Assembly (NCBI GenBank): GCA_934636715.1
Contig: CAKUBE010000012.1
Location: forward strand, 1 to 58,919
Source: an uncultured Arachnia sp.
GTDB taxonomy: Bacteria > Actinomycetota > Actinomycetes > Propionibacteriales > Propionibacteriaceae
Direction of reading: 5' to 3'
DNA length: 58,919 bases
In this document: one piece after another, positions 34,894 through 43,749 of the stretch
How the letters are laid out: each line of letters starts with the position of its first letter
Position numbering within the stretch: the first letter of the stretch is position 1
Position numbers and translations under genes: made by a program
The notes under the pieces: generated by a model
The model's database searches: none
What the model was told of the DNA's origin: nothing
The model's input: the letters and a program-made list of their open reading frames with translations, nothing else

Positions 34894-35566
34894 CGCTGAG
34901 CTCCTCGACCGCGGCTCGCGCCGCGATCTGCTCCGCCCGCTTCTTGCTCGGCGCTACGCCACTGCCGCGGGCACCGCCGTCGGCGATGACGACGGCGGTG
35001 AACTCGCGCTGATGGTCCGGGCCCGTGCCGGTGACCTCGTAGCGCGGAGCGGCCCAGCCGTTGGTCGCGCAGAGCTCCTGCAGGACGGTCTTGTAGTCGG
35101 CGAAGTCGCCCGCCGCCTCGGAGGCCGCGATGAGTTCATCGAACGTGCGGTGGATGAAGCGTGCGGAGGCATCGGACCCCGCGGAGATGTGGATGGCGCC
35201 GATGACGGCCTCCATCGTGTCGGCGAGGATCGAGGTCTTGCTGACGCCGTCGGTGCCGATCTCGCCCTTGCCGAGCAGGAGATGCTGGCCGAGGTCGAGG
35301 GACCGCGCCACGTCCGCCAGCGCGACCGCGCTGACGACGCTGGCGCGCAACTTCGCCAACTGGCCCTCGGCGAGTTCCGGATAGGTGCGGAAGATGTGTT
35401 CGGTCACCACGATCTGGAGCACCGCGTCGCCGAGGAACTCGAGGCGCTCGTTGGAGGAGCGGCCGGGGTTCTCGTAGGCGAAACTCCGGTGGGTGAAGGA
35501 CAACTCAAGGAGCTGGGCGTCGACCTCGACACCCAGCTCCTGGAGACGGTTGAATAGCCTGCTCAC
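34886..35566 (-). CDS. rnc: ribonuclease III
   Basis: RNase III cuts double-stranded RNA and processes rRNA. The 226-residue protein has the signature [12 protein letters not shown], a second acidic site in [14 protein letters not shown], and a C-terminal double-stranded-RNA-binding domain ([20 protein letters not shown], then [16 protein letters not shown]). GTG 35566 is the start that fits the family; the upstream frame overlaps rpmF and is unnatural. Confidence 0.96.
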   Translation of the reverse strand: MSRLFNRLQELGVEVDAQLLELSFTHRSFAYENPGRSSNERLEFLGDAVLQIVVTEHIFRTYPELAEGQLAKLRASVVSAVALADVARSLDLGQHLLLGKGEIGTDGVSKTSILADTMEAVIGAIHISAGSDASARFIHRTFDELIAASEAAGDFADYKTVLQELCATNGWAAPRYEVTGTGPDHQREFTAVVIADGGARGSGVAPSKKRAEQIAARAAVEELSGA

Positions 35567-35589
35567 CCGCGTGGCTCGCGGGGGCGGGA

Positions 35590-35781
35590 TCAGGCCTCGA
35601 GGACCTGACGGCGCGCGCCGCGCGGGCCGTACTGGCCGCAGCTCGGGCACGCGGTGTGCTGCAGATGCGGCTCACGGCAGGCGGGGTTGGCGCACACGAC
35701 GGTGGGAACGACGGTCGTCTTCCACTGCGCACGGCGCGAACGGGTGTTGCTGCGCGACATCTTCCGCTTCGGAACGGCCAC
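35590..35781 (-). CDS. rpmF: 50S ribosomal protein L32
   Basis: This 63-residue ribosomal protein has the basic N-terminus MAVPKRKMSRSNTRSRRAQW and a four-cysteine zinc ribbon (CANPACREPHLQHTACPSCG). This is the zinc-dependent form of L32, so zinc starvation responses may involve a non-zinc paralogue elsewhere. GTG 35781 has AAGGAG six bases upstream. It follows DUF177, the usual order. Confidence 0.95.
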   Translation of the reverse strand: MAVPKRKMSRSNTRSRRAQWKTTVVPTVVCANPACREPHLQHTACPSCGQYGPRGARRQVLEA

Positions 35782-35814
35782 GATCTTCTCCTTATGTCTT
35801 GCAAAGACTGATTG

Positions 35815-36363
35815 TCAGTTGTCTGCGTCACCGGTCAGGCCGACGAGCTTCGACCACCGGGGATCGACCTGCTCGCCGTGCCCATGCCCCGGGTCGAGGT
35901 TGCGGTTGAACCCGCAGTCCGGGCAGAGACCCAGACAATCTTCCTCGCACAGGGGCGTGAACGGCAACTCGAGCACCACGGCGTCCCGCAGGGCATCCTC
36001 GATGTCGATCGCGTCGTCGACGACGACGCTCTCCTCCTCGTCCACCTCGTTGCCGGGGTAGAAGTAGAGCTCCTGCAGGTCGAAGGACCCTTCGTCTTCG
36101 ATGTCGTCCAGGCACCGGGCACACTGTCCGCGCAACTGCACGAACGCCGTCCCCGAGGCCAGGACGCCCTCGGAGACCGACTGGAGCGTCAGATCGAGCT
36201 CCACGTCAGAGTCCTGCGGCACCCCGATCACGCCGATGCCAAGGTCGGCAGGCGCCGGAACCGTCGTGGTGATCCGCTTGATCGCTCCGACCCGTCGACC
36301 CAGCTCCTGCACCTCGAGCACGAGGGGCGAGCGGTGATCGGGGTGGTGCTGCACGGGTGACAC
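35815..36363 (-). CDS. DUF177 (YceD) family protein
   Basis: This 182-residue protein contains the conserved metal-binding-like CARCLDDIE and CEEDCLGLCPDCG motifs of the DUF177/YceD family. It is usually placed before rpmF and linked to 23S rRNA accumulation. Its N-terminal half is beta-rich. GTG 36363 has GAAGGG eight bases upstream. It is the first gene of the DUF177-rpmF-rnc-mutM operon. Confidence 0.93.
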   Translation of the reverse strand: MSPVQHHPDHRSPLVLEVQELGRRVGAIKRITTTVPAPADLGIGVIGVPQDSDVELDLTLQSVSEGVLASGTAFVQLRGQCARCLDDIEDEGSFDLQELYFYPGNEVDEEESVVVDDAIDIEDALRDAVVLELPFTPLCEEDCLGLCPDCGFNRNLDPGHGHGEQVDPRWSKLVGLTGDADN

Positions 36364-36414
36364 GTCGGAATCCCTTCGCTAACCGTCCATGAACCTCGTC
36401 ATGACCGACCGCCA

Positions 36415-36444
36415 ACTCTACCTCAGCCGCCGTCAGGCGGCCAA
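36415..36444 (-). promoter_or_regulatory. promoter of the DUF177-rpmF-rnc-mutM operon
   Basis: On the minus strand TTGGCC (36439-36444) and TAGAGT (36415-36420) are 18 bp apart. A small hairpin (36426-36441), which could be the end of coaD, lies between them. Confidence 0.5.
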
Positions 36445-36467
36445 ACGAGGCCGGTGGCGGCGGGGCT

Positions 36468-36950
36468 CTACTTCGCTTCCGCCGCCCGCTTGGCGTCGAG
36501 CGCCCGCCGCACGTTCTCGGGAACGTATGCCGAGATGTCGCCGCCCAGCCGGAACACCTGCCGGATGATCGTCGACGACAGCGACACGTGGTCCCTGGCC
36601 GCGGGCAGCAGCACGGTCTCGACGCCGCCCATGTCGGCGTTCATGTGCGCCTGCTGCAGTTCGAAGTCGAAGTCCGCCCCGAAGCGCTGCCCCTTGACCA
36701 CCGTCGTGATGCCGCGGTCACGGCAGAAGTCGACGAGCAGCCCTTCGAGTCCCTCGACGGCGATCCCGTCGAGGTCCGCGGTGGCGCCGCGGACGAGCTC
36801 CACGCGCTCGTCGAACGAGAAGAGGTAGCTCTTCGTCGAGTTGTTGCCGATCCCGACGACCACCTCCCCGAACAGCGCGTGCGCGCGCCGCACGATGTCC
36901 AGATGGCCGACGGTGATGGGGTCGAACGAGCCCGGGACCAGGACCTTCAT
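36468..36950 (-). CDS. coaD: phosphopantetheine adenylyltransferase
   Basis: CoaD catalyses the fourth step of coenzyme A synthesis, adenylating phosphopantetheine. The 160-residue protein has the nucleotidyltransferase motif GSFDPITVGHLDIVRRA and the C-terminal ISSTxxR equivalent SLSSTIIRQVF. GNNSTKSYLFSFDERVEL and FELQQAHMN match the family. ATG 36950 has AAAGGAG seven bases upstream. It is likely a single-gene unit between two terminator-like hairpins. Confidence 0.95.
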   Translation of the reverse strand: MKVLVPGSFDPITVGHLDIVRRAHALFGEVVVGIGNNSTKSYLFSFDERVELVRGATADLDGIAVEGLEGLLVDFCRDRGITTVVKGQRFGADFDFELQQAHMNADMGGVETVLLPAARDHVSLSSTIIRQVFRLGGDISAYVPENVRRALDAKRAAEAK

Positions 36951-36977
36951 ATCAACGCTCCTTTGCGGTGGGGAGAT

Positions 36978-37017
36978 GCGGGAGGGGCGCCGACCCGAAG
37001 GTCGACGCCCCTCCCGC
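36978..37017 (-). terminator. terminator of rpsA
   Basis: 18-base arms (36978-36995 and 37000-37017) pair fully in minus-strand RNA, with one G-U, around a 4-base loop. They lie 17 bases past the rpsA stop. Confidence 0.85.
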
Positions 37018-37034
37018 GTCAGACGTGTGAGACG

Positions 37035-38471
37035 TCAGTTGCCGGCGAGCTTGTCGCGCAGCGCCTGCAGCGACTCGTCGGAGGCGAGCGAGCCCTCGAC
37101 CGGAGACTCGGTCACGTAACCGGTGCCCGCCTCGACGGCGGCCTCACGGTCCGCGGACTCGGCCGACTCGACCTGGCGCTTGTGGGCCTCCCACAGTGCG
37201 TGCGCCTGGGCGTACTGGGACTCCCACGCGGCGCGCTGCTCCTCGTAGCCTTCCTTCCACTCGTTGGACTCCGGATCGAAGCCCTCGGGGTAGATGTAGT
37301 TGCCCTGGTCGTCGTAGGACGCCTGCATGCCGTAGAGCAGCGGATCGAAGTCGTCAGCGGCGACGTCGACACCCTCGTTGGCCTGCTTCAGCGAGAGCGA
37401 GACGCGGCGACGCTCGAGGTCGATGTCGATGACCTTGACCATGCGGTCGTCACCGACGGAGACAACCTGCTCCGGGATCTCGACGTGACGCTCGGCCAGC
37501 TCGGACACGTGGACCAGGCCCTCGATGCCCTCGCCGACGCGCACGAACGCGCCGAACGGAACCAGCTTGGTGACCTTGCCGGGCACGATCTGGCCGATCT
37601 GGTGCAGGCGCGCGAACGTCTGCCACGGATCCTCCTGGGTGGCCTTCAGCGACAGGGAGACGCGCTCGCGGTCCATGTCCACCTCGAGCACCTCGACGGT
37701 GACGGGCATGCCGACCTCGACGACCTCGTTCGGGTGGTCGATGTGCTTCCAGGACAGCTCCGAGACGTGCACGAGGCCGTCGACGCCGCCGAGATCGACG
37801 AAGGCGCCGAAGTTGACGATCGAGGACACGACACCCTTGCGGATCTGGCCCTTCTGCAGCTGGGTGAGGAAGGTGTGGCGCACCTCGGACTGGGTCTGCT
37901 CCAGCCAGGCGCGACGCGAGAGGACCACGTTGTTGCGGTTCTTGTCGAGCTCGATGATCTTGGCCTCGAGCTCCATGCCCACGTAGGGCTGGAGGTCGCG
38001 GACGCGACGCATTTCGACCAGCGACGCGGGCAGGAAGCCGCGCAGGCCGATGTCGACGATGAGGCCGCCCTTGACCACCTCGATGACGGAGCCGGTGACG
38101 ACGCCGTCCTCTTCCTTGACCTTCTCGATCGTGCCCCAGGCGCGCTCGTACTGAGCCCGCTTCTTGGAGAGGATCAGGCGGCCTTCCTTGTCCTCCTTCT
38201 GCTGGACAAGGGCCTCGATCTCGTCGCCCACCTGGACGACGTCGAACGGGTCGACGTCGTGCTTGATGGACAGTTCCTTCGAGGGGATGACGCCTTCGGT
38301 CTTGTAACCGATGTCGAGCAGGACCTCGTCCCGGTCGACCTTGACGACGGTGCCGGACACGATGTCGCCGTCGTTGAAGTACTTGATGGTGGCGTCGACC
38401 GCGGCCAGGAAGGCCTCGGGAGTGCCAATGTCGTCGACTGCGACAGCCGACGCCTCAGTAGAGGAGGTCAT
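37035..38471 (-). CDS. rpsA: 30S ribosomal protein S1
   Basis: S1 helps mRNA bind the 30S subunit. The 478-residue protein has four S1 repeats, visible as VLLDIGYKTEGVIP, GLIVDIGLRGFLP, FGAFVDLGGVDGLVHVSE and FGAFVRVGEGIEGLVHVSE. An acidic, Tyr/Trp-rich C-terminal tail of about 110 residues follows. Four repeats are typical for actinobacteria. ATG 38471 has CGGAG nine bases upstream. The gap to the divergent sortase is 154 bp. Confidence 0.96.
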   Translation of the reverse strand: MTSSTEASAVAVDDIGTPEAFLAAVDATIKYFNDGDIVSGTVVKVDRDEVLLDIGYKTEGVIPSKELSIKHDVDPFDVVQVGDEIEALVQQKEDKEGRLILSKKRAQYERAWGTIEKVKEEDGVVTGSVIEVVKGGLIVDIGLRGFLPASLVEMRRVRDLQPYVGMELEAKIIELDKNRNNVVLSRRAWLEQTQSEVRHTFLTQLQKGQIRKGVVSSIVNFGAFVDLGGVDGLVHVSELSWKHIDHPNEVVEVGMPVTVEVLEVDMDRERVSLSLKATQEDPWQTFARLHQIGQIVPGKVTKLVPFGAFVRVGEGIEGLVHVSELAERHVEIPEQVVSVGDDRMVKVIDIDLERRRVSLSLKQANEGVDVAADDFDPLLYGMQASYDDQGNYIYPEGFDPESNEWKEGYEEQRAAWESQYAQAHALWEAHKRQVESAESADREAAVEAGTGYVTESPVEGSLASDESLQALRDKLAGN

Positions 38472-38612
38472 GTAGTAGGGCTCCGATGGAATTTTGTTCT
38501 CGCACCTGGCCCACATGAGCGCACTCCCTGCTCCGTCTGAGGGAGTACAGGCCACAGTGCCCGATCAGCGTACCCGCGCCAGGCGACGAGGGTCAAACGC
38601 GCGGCGAACGCC

Positions 38613-38618
38613 TAAGCT
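38613..38618 (+). promoter_or_regulatory. -10 element of a leaderless sortase promoter
   Basis: TAAGCT ends seven bases before GTG 38626, matching polA, pyk and ftsZ spacing. Confidence 0.55.
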
Positions 38619-38625
38619 TGCCGCC

Positions 38626-39327
38626 GTGAGTCACGCCGCCGAGCCACGCAAGAACCCGTATCGCCGTCCGATCCTGGTGGCGATCGTCGCGCTGCTCGCC
38701 GTCGGCCTCATTCTCGCAGGCGCCTGGGTGCTGTTCGGCCAGAGTTCGCCGCCGCCCGCCTCGCCGGCCCCTTCCCCCTCGCCGACATCGGTCTCGCCGT
38801 CCCCCGCACCCTCCCCTTCGCCCGTCCCCACCGAGGCCACCTGCACGACGGCGACGAAGGAGTTCGTGCCGACGTCGTTCACGATGGAGGGCTTCGACGA
38901 CGAGTTCCCGATCGTGTCGCTGAACCTCGACGCGCAGGGCAACATCGCCGCGCCGCCCAAGGACCAGTCGCACACCGCCTCGTGGTGGAACGCCGGCCCC
39001 AAGCCCGGAAGCGACGCCGGAAAGGCGGTGCTCAGCGTGCACACCTACCGGAATGGCGGCGCACTGGGGAACGAGATGTACACCGACGACGGCCCCACGC
39101 TGCAGCCGGGCGACATCATCCGGCTCACCAGCGCGAAGGGCAAGGTCCAGTGCTACGAGTTCACGGATGCCACCAAGGTCTGGGTGAAGGACTACGACCC
39201 GCAGTCCGACGTCATGGTCGACTTCCACGGCGAGCCCCAGCTGCTGATCATCATCTGCTGGGACTTCAACAAGTCCACCGAGGAGTGGGACTCGCGCATC
39301 TTCTTCCACGGGAAGCCGGTTGCGTAG
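38626..39327 (+). CDS. sortase family protein (class E/F-like)
   Basis: This 233-residue membrane protein has a short cytoplasmic start, a membrane helix (ILVAIVALLAVGLILAGAWV) and a Pro/Ser-rich stalk of about 40 residues. The sortase-type beta-barrel follows, with His in VLSVHTYRNGG, Cys in LLIIICWDFN and a nearby Arg in DSRIFFHGKP. That order fits the sortase catalytic triad, but the usual TLxC motif is altered to IIIC. Sortases join proteins to cell wall or to pilin partners; no obvious LPxTG substrate gene lies beside it. GTG 38626 is chosen from the -10 spacing. Class is tentative. Confidence 0.68.
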   Translation: MSHAAEPRKNPYRRPILVAIVALLAVGLILAGAWVLFGQSSPPPASPAPSPSPTSVSPSPAPSPSPVPTEATCTTATKEFVPTSFTMEGFDDEFPIVSLNLDAQGNIAAPPKDQSHTASWWNAGPKPGSDAGKAVLSVHTYRNGGALGNEMYTDDGPTLQPGDIIRLTSAKGKVQCYEFTDATKVWVKDYDPQSDVMVDFHGEPQLLIIICWDFNKSTEEWDSRIFFHGKPVA

Positions 39328-39347
39328 TCCACGCACCGGTGACGGTC

Positions 39348-39480
39348 CATTGGTTTCGACACGCCGGCTCGCTGGCGCTCGCGCGGCGGCTCAACCAGCG
39401 GTGACGACGGTTCGCGCAAGGGCCCGGCTCAACCGGCAGTAGCGGCGGTTCGCGCAGGGGCCTGGCTCAACCAGTGCTAG
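39348..39480 (+). repeat. intergenic repeat copy 3
   Basis: The unit runs cattggtttcgac (39348-39360), a palindromic block and ggctcaaccagcgg, then two further partial units (ggttcgcgcaagggcccggc and a near copy). It is nearly identical to copy 1 over the palindromic block. It fills the convergent gap between the sortase gene and polA and runs into the polA stop codon. Confidence 0.8.
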
Positions 39481-42152
39481 TGAGCCGCCGACTGCCAGGT
39501 GGCGCCCACGCCGACGGAGACGTCGAGCGAGACCGCGAGGTCGAAGGCGCCCGCCATGTGGCGCCTCACCAGCTCGGTGACCACGTCGCGCTCGCCCGGG
39601 GCGAGCTCCAGCACCAACTCGTCGTGGACCTGGAGCAGGATGCGGCTCTTCACGCCCGCCTCGGCGAGCGCGTCGGCCAGCCGGATCATGGCGACCTTGA
39701 TCACGTCGGCCGCCGAGCCCTGGATGGGTGAGTTCAGCGCCGCCCGCTCGGCCATCTCGCGGCGCTGGCGGTTCGTCGTCGTGAGGTCCGGGAGATAGCG
39801 GCGGCGGCCGAGCATCGTCTCCGTGTAGCCGCGACGGCGTGCCTCCTCGACGACGCCCGCGAGGTAGTCGCGGACCCCGCCGACGCGCGCGAAGTAGGCT
39901 TCCATCAAGTCGCGCGCCTCGCCCACACTGATCTTCAGCTGGTTCGACAACCCGAAGGCGCTGAGGCCATAGGCGAGGCCGTAGTTCATCGCCTTGATCT
40001 TCGCGCGCATCTCGCCGGTGACCCCTTCGGGCTCCACGCCGAAGACGAGCGAGGCGGTCTCGTTGTGGAAGTCGCGGCCGGAACCGAACGCCTCGATCAG
40101 GCCCGCGTCGCGGCTGGCGTGCGCCATGATCCGCATCTCGATCTGCGAGTAGTCGGCCGACATCAGCGCCTCGTACCCCTCGCCCGGGATGAACGCCGAC
40201 CGGATCTGCCTGCCCATCGACGTGCGGATCGGGATGTTCTGCAGGTTCGGATCCGTCGACGACAGCCGCCCCGTCGCGGCGATCGTCTGCACGTAGGTGG
40301 TGTGGATGCGCCCGCCGGGGGCGACGGCGGCCAGCAGCCCGTCGACGGTCTGGCGCAGGCGGATCGCGTCGCGGTGCGCGAGCAGGTGGCCGAGGAACGG
40401 ATGCCCGGTCTTCTCGAAGAGCCCCTCCAGAGCCTCCGCGTCCGTCGTGTAGCCGGACTTCGTCCTGCGCGTCTTGGGCATGCCCAGTTCGTCGAAGAGC
40501 ACGCCCTGGAGCTGCTTGGGCGAGCCGAGGTTCACCTCGTGACCCAGCACGTCGTAGGCCGCCTGCTGCGCGGCGGCCACGGAGGTGTCGAACTCGTCGC
40601 GCAGCGCGGTGAGGCGCGCGACGTCGACGGCGACGCCCACCTGCTCCATCCGCGCGAGGGTCCGCTGCAACGGCAGCTCCACCTCGGTCAGCAGAGCGGC
40701 GGCGTTGCGCTCCGCCAACTGATCCTCGAGCGCCTCGGCCAGATCGAAGACCGCGCGGGCGCGCAGCAGCGCGGCGTCGACGCCCTCGTCGGCCTCCTCC
40801 TCGAACGAGAACGCCGCCTGCGCATCGTCGGCGGCCGACGGCGCGGCCACCAGGTCGCGATGGAGGTAGCGGACGGAGAGATCGCCCAGGTCGTAGGTGC
40901 GCTGGTCCGGCCGCAGCAGGTAGGCGGCGAGCAGCGTGTCGCGCGCCACGCCCACGAGGTCCCACCCGCGTGCCCAGCAGGCGAGCGTGGGGCCCTTCGC
41001 GCCGTGAACGGCCTTGGTGCGGCCGGGGTCGGCCAGCCAGGCGGCGAGGGCAGCGTCGGCCGCGGGCGTCAGGTCCGCGGTGTCGAGGTAGGCGCCGGCG
41101 CCGTCGGCGGCCGCGAGCGCGATCCCGGTCACGTCGCCCGTGCCGCTCCCCCAGTGGCCGACGAACTCGACGGCGGTGAGCGCGCCGGCATGCTCACCCA
41201 GCCATCCGGCGACCTCCTCGGCTGCCAGCCGCTCGCCCGCCACCTCGAAGACCGAGGTCTCCGCGGGTGCCGCCGGCGCCAACTCCAGCAGCCGCTCGCG
41301 CAGCACGCGGAACTCGAGGGCGTCGAATAGCGTGTGCACCCGCTCGCGGTCCCAGTCCTGGCGCGCGGTCTCGTCGATGGTGAGGTCGAGGGTGAGGTCC
41401 CGGAGGAGCCGGTTCAGTTGCCGGTTCCGGACGACGTCGTCGAGGTGCTCCCGCAGCGACTCCCCCGCCTTGCCCGGCACCTGCTCGGCGCGGGCGACGA
41501 TGTTGTCGAGGCCGTCGAACTGCGTCAGCCACTTCGCCGCGGTCTTGGGCCCGACGCCGGGCACCCCCGGAAGGTTGTCGCTGCTCTCGCCCACCAGCGC
41601 GGCCAGTTCCGGGTAGCGCGCGGGCGGGACGAGGTACCTCTCCTCGACGGCCTCGGGCGTCATGCGGGCGAGATCGGAGACGCCCTTGCGCGGGTAGAGC
41701 ACGGTGACGCGCTCGTCGACGAACTGCAGCGCATCCCGGTCGCCCGTGACGATGAACACCTCGAAGCCCTGCGTCTCGGCCTGCGCGGACAGCGTGCCGA
41801 TGATGTCGTCGGCCTCGTAGCCGGGCAGTTCGACGTGCACGATCTTCAGCGCGTCGAGGACCTCCTTGATCAGGTTCACCTGCCCCTTGAACTCCTCCGG
41901 GGAGGTGGACCTGTTCGCCTTGTACGCGGGGTACTGCTCGGTGCGGAAGGACTCGCGGGAGACGTCGAACGCGACGGCGAGATGGGTGGGCCGTTCGTCG
42001 CGCAGCACGTTGATCAGCATCGACGTGAAGCCGAACACCGCGTTGGTGTGCTGTCCCGTACTGGTGGCGAAGTTGTCTACCGGGAGCGCGAAGAACGCGC
42101 GGTACGCCACCGAGTGGCCATCGATCAACAGCAGCTTGCCCGCGTCATTCAC
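39477..42152 (-). CDS. polA: DNA polymerase I
   Basis: PolA fills gaps and removes primers. The 891-residue protein has the N-terminal 5'-3' exonuclease (LLLIDGHSVAYRAFFALP, DRDALQFVDERV), a central 3'-5' exonuclease-like region, and the C-terminal polymerase with SADYSQIEMRIMAH, MNYGLAYGLSAFGLS and LQVHDELVLELAPGER. In the central domain the proofreading DxE acidic pair is not recognisable (TAVEFVG), so proofreading is probably lost, as in related actinobacteria. GTG 42152 follows TAGGCT by seven bases, indicating a leaderless message. Confidence 0.95.
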   Translation of the reverse strand: MNDAGKLLLIDGHSVAYRAFFALPVDNFATSTGQHTNAVFGFTSMLINVLRDERPTHLAVAFDVSRESFRTEQYPAYKANRSTSPEEFKGQVNLIKEVLDALKIVHVELPGYEADDIIGTLSAQAETQGFEVFIVTGDRDALQFVDERVTVLYPRKGVSDLARMTPEAVEERYLVPPARYPELAALVGESSDNLPGVPGVGPKTAAKWLTQFDGLDNIVARAEQVPGKAGESLREHLDDVVRNRQLNRLLRDLTLDLTIDETARQDWDRERVHTLFDALEFRVLRERLLELAPAAPAETSVFEVAGERLAAEEVAGWLGEHAGALTAVEFVGHWGSGTGDVTGIALAAADGAGAYLDTADLTPAADAALAAWLADPGRTKAVHGAKGPTLACWARGWDLVGVARDTLLAAYLLRPDQRTYDLGDLSVRYLHRDLVAAPSAADDAQAAFSFEEEADEGVDAALLRARAVFDLAEALEDQLAERNAAALLTEVELPLQRTLARMEQVGVAVDVARLTALRDEFDTSVAAAQQAAYDVLGHEVNLGSPKQLQGVLFDELGMPKTRRTKSGYTTDAEALEGLFEKTGHPFLGHLLAHRDAIRLRQTVDGLLAAVAPGGRIHTTYVQTIAATGRLSSTDPNLQNIPIRTSMGRQIRSAFIPGEGYEALMSADYSQIEMRIMAHASRDAGLIEAFGSGRDFHNETASLVFGVEPEGVTGEMRAKIKAMNYGLAYGLSAFGLSNQLKISVGEARDLMEAYFARVGGVRDYLAGVVEEARRRGYTETMLGRRRYLPDLTTTNRQRREMAERAALNSPIQGSAADVIKVAMIRLADALAEAGVKSRILLQVHDELVLELAPGERDVVTELVRRHMAGAFDLAVSLDVSVGVGATWQSAAH

Positions 42153-42159
42153 GCGCCCG

Positions 42160-42188
42160 AGCCTACCCAACCTCACCGACAGTAGAGT
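42160..42188. promoter_or_regulatory. overlapping divergent leaderless promoters (polA and thioesterase)
   Basis: TAGGCT on the minus strand (42160-42165) is seven bases before the polA GTG. TAGAGT on the plus strand (42183-42188) is six bases before the thioesterase ATG. Exactly 17 bp separate them, so each -10 occupies the -35 position of the other. Confidence 0.55.
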
Positions 42189-42194
42189 GCGGCC

Positions 42195-42599
42195 ATGAAC
42201 AGCGTTCCCGCCTGGGCCCAGGACATCCTCTCGCCGCTCGACAGGAAGCTCGGCCTCGTGATGACCGAACTCAGCCCGGAGCGGGTCGTCGGCTCGATCC
42301 CGGTGGACGGGAACCAGCAGCCCTTCGGCCTGCTGCACGGCGGAGCGTCCGGGGTCCTGGTCGAGACGTTGGCATCGATGGGCGCCATGGCCCACGGCTA
42401 CCCCGGACGCGCCGGGGTCGGCGTCGACCTGAACGTGACGCACGTGCGCGCCGTGCGCGCCGGCCGGGTGACGGGAACCGCGACGGCCATCCACCTCGGC
42501 CGCAGCGTCGCGACCTACCAGGTGGAGATCGTCGACGACCAGGGCAACGTCAGCGCCGTCGGCCGGCTGACGTGCCACATGATCGATCTCGCTCGCTGA
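42195..42599 (+). CDS. hotdog-fold acyl-CoA thioesterase (PaaI-like)
   Basis: This 134-residue protein with the hotdog fold contains FGLLHGGASGVLVETLASMG, the family catalytic helix, with the strands VGVDLNVTHVRAVRAG and TYQVEIVDD around it. PaaI-type enzymes cleave acyl-CoA or 1,4-dihydroxy-2-naphthoyl-CoA; the latter would fit menaquinone synthesis in actinobacteria, but the substrate is not determined. ATG 42195 follows TAGAGT by six bases and has no ribosome binding site. It is divergent from polA, 42 bp away. Confidence 0.9.
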   Translation: MNSVPAWAQDILSPLDRKLGLVMTELSPERVVGSIPVDGNQQPFGLLHGGASGVLVETLASMGAMAHGYPGRAGVGVDLNVTHVRAVRAGRVTGTATAIHLGRSVATYQVEIVDDQGNVSAVGRLTCHMIDLAR

Positions 42600-42655
42600 G
42601 CCGGTTTGCGCGCAAAGCGTTGCTTGACCACAAGTCCACGAACCGTGCGCCAGGC

Positions 42656-42700
42656 CTTTCGACGCGGTCGCGGTCGACTTCGTCGACGCAACCGGCTCAA
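42656..42700 (+). repeat. intergenic repeat copy 4 (degenerate)
   Basis: The sequence from ctttcgacgcggtcg to accggctcaaggagcg is a shortened and diverged copy of the repeat family. It lies in the convergent gap between the thioesterase gene and pdtaR. Confidence 0.5.
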
Positions 42701-42706
42701 GGAGCG

Positions 42707-43285
42707 TTAACGCTTCTTGTGGGAGATGACGCCCTCGGCGACGTCGCGCATCGACTTGCGCATGTCCATGGCCGTCTTCTGGATCCAGCGGAAGGCCTCC
42801 GGCTCGGTGAGGCCCAGGTCCTGCTGCAGGATGCCCTTCGCCTGATCGATGATCTTGCGGGACTCGAGGCGGTCCTCGAGGTTAGCGAGCTCCTCCTCGA
42901 TGGCGGTGATCTCCTGGAAGCGGCCCATCGCGATCTCGATGGCGGGCACGACGTCGGACGCGCCGAACGGCTTGACGACATAGGCCATGGCGCCGGCGTC
43001 GCGGGCACGCTCCACCAGGTCGCGTTGCGAGAAGGCTGTCAGCATCACGATGGGCGCGATGCGCTCCTCAGCGATGATCTCGGCGGCGCTGATGCCGTCC
43101 ATCTTCGGCATTTTGACGTCCATGATGACCAGGTCGGGCTCCAGCTCGCGGGCGAGCTTGACCGCCTCTTCCCCATCCCCTGCTTCGCCGACGACGTGGT
43201 ATCCCTCCTCGGTGAGGAGTTCGACGAGATCGTGGCGGATGAGCGCCTCATCTTCGGCTACAAGGACAGTTGGCTTCTTCTTCAT
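42707..43285 (-). CDS. pdtaR: ANTAR-domain response regulator (PdtaR family)
   Basis: PdtaR regulators receive phosphate from a histidine kinase and act on nascent RNA hairpins to prevent termination. From ATG 43285 the protein has 192 residues: a receiver domain with phospho-acceptor Asp in LVIMDVKMPKMDG and lysine in YVVKPFG, then a coiled ANTAR domain (IDQAKGILQQDLGLTEPEAF). The kinase partner is not in the window. ATG 43318 is an alternative start; ribosome binding site evidence is weak for both. It lies next to tRNA-Leu(CAA), divergent. Confidence 0.9.
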   Translation of the reverse strand: MKKKPTVLVAEDEALIRHDLVELLTEEGYHVVGEAGDGEEAVKLARELEPDLVIMDVKMPKMDGISAAEIIAEERIAPIVMLTAFSQRDLVERARDAGAMAYVVKPFGASDVVPAIEIAMGRFQEITAIEEELANLEDRLESRKIIDQAKGILQQDLGLTEPEAFRWIQKTAMDMRKSMRDVAEGVISHKKR

Positions 43286-43418
43286 ATCTTCCGGCACTTC
43301 CCACACACCCGAGGGCATGTCTACTGGTCAACCAAGCTGGATCCTACCCGTACATGAGGGGCGTCCGCTTGCCCAATCAGAATTGTTCTCACAAGGAAGC
43401 GCACATCCGGCCATCGGT

Positions 43419-43448
43419 GTGACCCATTCGGCCATTTGCCACTAGACT
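43419..43448 (+). promoter_or_regulatory. promoter of tRNA-Leu(CAA)
   Basis: GTGACC (43419-43424) and TAGACT (43443-43448) are 18 bp apart, 34 bp before the tRNA. Confidence 0.5.
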
Positions 43449-43482
43449 GGTGCGCCGCAGCAGCAACGGCTGCTCACACCCA

Positions 43483-43565
43483 GCCCGGGTGGCGGAATGG
43501 TATACGCGGACGGCTCAAACCCGTCTGGCCGAGAGGCCGTAGGGGTTCGAATCCCCTTCCGGGTA
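43483..43565 (+). tRNA. tRNA-Leu (anticodon CAA)
   Basis: This is a class II tRNA. The acceptor stem GCCCGGG (43483-43489) pairs with TCCGGGT (43558-43564, G-U at both ends), and the discriminator is A43565. The anticodon stem GACGG/CCGTC encloses the loop CTCAAAC with CAA at 43516-43518. A long variable arm and a GGGTTCGAATCCC T arm follow. It reads UUG leucine codons, rare in this GC-rich genome. Confidence 0.95.
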
Positions 43566-43577
43566 CTCGTGGTCGAG

Positions 43578-43740
43578 CCTATTGGTTTCGACACGGACCC
43601 GGGCGCTTCGCGCCGGGGGTCCGGCTCAACCAGCGGTAAACAAGCCCTCCGCGCCGAACGCCCGGCTCAACCAGCGGCACACAAGCCCTCTCGTGCCAGG
43701 GGTCCGGCTCAACCAGCGGCACAAGCCCAACCGGCGGCAC
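43578..43740 (+). repeat. intergenic repeat copy 5 (tandem tail)
   Basis: The unit starts with cctattggtttcgac (43578-43592). A hairpin block (acccgggcgcttcgcgccgg) follows, then at least four GGCTCAACCAGCGG-type tails at about 35-50 bp spacing (43623, 43673, 43705 and a variant at about 43725). It lies in the convergent gap between tRNA-Leu(CAA) and pyk. Confidence 0.8.
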
Positions 43741-43749
43741 ACAAAGCAA

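Noticed and set aside
39361..39480. Possible CRISPR-like tandem units
   Set aside because: Units differ in length and sequence, spacers are not unique, and no cas genes are present. They fit the intergenic repeat family instead.
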